Assembly: GCA_029263275.1 (NCBI GenBank)
Contig: JAJCXU010000669.1
Span: 1 to 7,264 of the forward strand
Source of the DNA: Ilumatobacter sp.
Lineage (GTDB): Bacteria > Actinomycetota > Acidimicrobiia > Acidimicrobiales > Ilumatobacteraceae
Direction: 5' to 3'
Length of the DNA stretch: 7,264 nucleotides
Each line of letters opens with the position of its first letter. Position 1 is the stretch's first letter. The notes under the pieces were generated by a model. That model was not told where the DNA came from. It saw nothing but the letters and a program-made list of their open reading frames with translations, and did no database searches. The position numbers were made by a program, and so were the translations under genes. Below, piece by piece: positions 6,801 through 7,264 of this stretch.

Positions 6801-7264
6801 TGGAAGAACACGTCGGGGTTCTGTGCCGTGCCCCGAATGCTGGGCGCACTCGGACGAAGCCGTCGCAACTTGTGGGCAACGATGTCGTCGTGGCTGACGA
6901 GTGAGCTCAGCGTCTCGTTCTCGAGGAGCTCGATGCGGTTGATCTCGTGCGACGTGCGGAACCCGTCGAAGAAGTGGAGGAACGGCACTCGCGTCTGCAG
7001 GGTGGCGGCATGCGACACGGCCGCGAAGTCGTGGGCCTCCTGGACCGAGCTGGCGCACAACATGGCGAACCCTGTCGTTCGAGCCGCCATCACGTCGCTG
7101 TGATCACCGAAGATCGACAGTGCATGCGTGGCAATCGATCGGGCCGCGACGTGAATGACCGCCGGCGTCAACTCGCCGGCGATCTTGAACATGTTCGGCA
7201 GCATGAGCAGGAGCCCCTGCGATGCGGTGAACGTCGTGGACAAGGCGCCGGTCTGGAGCGCGCC
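3836..7264 (-). CDS. nifJ: Pyruvate:ferredoxin (flavodoxin) oxidoreductase NifJ, N-terminus cut by window edge
   Basis: The 1142 visible residues of a single-chain PFOR, which converts pyruvate, CoA and oxidised ferredoxin/flavodoxin to acetyl-CoA, CO2 and reduced carrier in the cytosol. The frame is open to the edge (GALQTGA precedes the TTG at 7243), so perhaps 80-90 N-terminal residues, including the YPITPSS-type region, are outside. Numbering from codon 7264: residues 1-170 finish domain I, with FTASQG, FGDHSDVMAAR and GFRTSHE (101-107); domain II has IMGSGSGAVAE; the gamma-like domain starts near FTVGINDDVT (319-328); the EKR motif is at 605-607. The ferredoxin-like domain has Cys621/624/627/631 and Cys677/680/683/687, for two [4Fe-4S] clusters. 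Cys751, Cys754, Cys779 and Cys1010 match the proximal-cluster ligands. The TPP domain has GDGW (901-904) and YSNTGGQ (933-939). No frameshift or missing ligand is seen. An unusual acidic tail follows about residue 1107. The stop overlaps the next gene. Pyruvate is the likely substrate, but the N-terminal specificity residues are not visible. Confidence 0.97.
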   Translation of the reverse strand, partial: GALQTGALSTTFTASQGLLLMLPNMFKIAGELTPAVIHVAARSIATHALSIFGDHSDVMAARTTGFAMLCASSVQEAHDFAAVSHAATLQTRVPFLHFFDGFRTSHEINRIELLENETLSSLVSHDDIVAHKLRRLRPSAPSIRGTAQNPDVFFQAREAANQFHAAVPSVVADVFDRLEALTGRRYGLVDYEGAPDAERVIVIMGSGSGAVAEAVAKLVAAGESVGVATIRLFRPFPVDALLAALPNSVQSIAVLDRTKEPGSVGEPLFQDVVTALAESDRSGVRVIGGRYGLGSKEFTPAMAKAVFDELMVDAPKRRFTVGINDDVTGSSLDVDDTFRVDNDVRSAVFYALGSDGTVGANKASVKIIGSQPDLHAQGYFVYDSKKAGSMTVSHLRFGDAPIRSTYLIEEADLVACHQFGLLDRFDVLENARPGGTFLLNAPHPADEVWDHLPPIIQREIVDRKLRFFTIDAARVASELGMPGRINTVMQPCFFALVDVMPQAEALAAMKDSVTQTYGKRGRLIVEKNHAAIDRALDELAEVSVPTAAPAMATATMESVDEASAVTDASFVERVTMQLLAGKGDLLPVSAMPIDGTFPSGTTRYEKRKLAAEIPVWEPDLCIDCGKCVIVCPHAAIRMKAYEAPVLDLAPDGFKTKSFRSRELVDHHLTVQVAPDDCTGCGVCVDVCPAKDKTEVKRKSINMRSATEHRDLERSGWDFFGTIPELDRSAITHDSVKNSQLLEPLFEFSGACSGCGETPYLKLLTQLFGDRLVVANATGCSSIYGGNLPTTPWAANGDGLGPAWSNSLFEDNAEFGLGMRLGVEHHQRDARRLLEELSSDIGTELVSALLDNTQPTEAHIADQRLRVDELRGRLTGIDDQRARTLEAIADELVRSSTWIVGGDGWAYDIGFGGVDQVLASGRNVNLLVLDTEVYSNTGGQASKATPMGAVAKFASAGKATAKKDLGAVARSYGNVYVAQVAMGGSEVQTVKALQEADAWDGPSLVIAYSTCIAHGIDMTTSMSHQKDAVKSGYWPLYRYRPTDEEHEHPFQLDSAAPSIPLRDFALKEARYAMLARTNPERSNELLDLAQLGIDERWHYYEQLSSLERSMATVPHPDEAVSVELTERNETTTSDNSEGSNDDD
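3853..3860 (-). promoter_or_regulatory. Ribosome binding site inside the nifJ 3' end
   Basis: GGAAGGAT on the minus strand lies 9 nt upstream of the ATG at 3843 and within the nifJ coding sequence. It is the best Shine-Dalgarno in the window and decides the DHOD-like start in favour of 3843 over the ATG at 3885. Confidence 0.65.

Noticed and set aside
7241..7243. TTG at 7243 as the start of nifJ
   Set aside because: The codons upstream (GALQTGA) continue the conserved NifJ sequence, so the TTG is an internal Leu and the gene runs off the window.
1..7264. CRISPR arrays, tRNA/rRNA genes, insertion sequences, att sites or a defence/mobile island
   Set aside because: No spaced direct repeats, transposase or integrase sequence, cloverleaf-like segment or compositional break was noticed. 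The window reads as continuous housekeeping-type coding sequence.

Overview
This is a GC-rich window (about 60-65% by eye) with tightly packed genes and strong third-position G/C, which explains the many long spurious ORFs on the opposite strands. It looks chromosomal and bacterial. Actinobacterial ancestry, possibly Acidimicrobiia-like, is the best guess from codon use, the long-form LMW phosphatase and the DUF445 protein. That is an inference; no rRNA or other lineage marker is present. No tRNA, rRNA, insertion sequence, CRISPR array or large repeat was seen.

Layout: two genes point right. The first is the C-terminal part of a short-chain dehydrogenase/reductase (SDR), cut by the left window edge. 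After a 28-nt gap comes a low-molecular-weight protein-tyrosine-phosphatase-family protein. These converge on a leftward block with only 18 nt between the two stop codons. Read in transcription order, the leftward block is (i) a very large NifJ-type pyruvate:ferredoxin/flavodoxin oxidoreductase whose N-terminus lies beyond the right edge, (ii) a dihydroorotate-dehydrogenase-like flavoprotein whose start overlaps the nifJ stop by 8 nt, and (iii) a DUF445 membrane protein 54 nt further on.

How the genes fit together: nifJ and the dihydroorotate dehydrogenase (DHOD)-like gene are almost certainly co-transcribed and translationally coupled, because a good Shine-Dalgarno sequence sits inside the end of nifJ. 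NifJ would oxidise pyruvate (or a related 2-oxoacid) with CoA to acetyl-CoA and CO2 and pass electrons through three [4Fe-4S] clusters to ferredoxin or flavodoxin. The DHOD-like partner keeps an FMN-barrel architecture but has lost the usual (C/S)PN active-site loop, so it is probably not a pyrimidine enzyme. A redox role alongside NifJ is plausible but unproven. The DUF445 gene may be read through from the same operon or have its own leaderless promoter. The two rightward genes have no evident functional tie to the leftward block.

I see no clearly novel multi-gene system. The points most worth a second look are the NifJ/DHOD-like coupling with its altered catalytic loop, the acidic C-terminal tail on NifJ, and two translation-initiation curiosities: a mini-ORF bridging two genes, and a possible leaderless GTG start.
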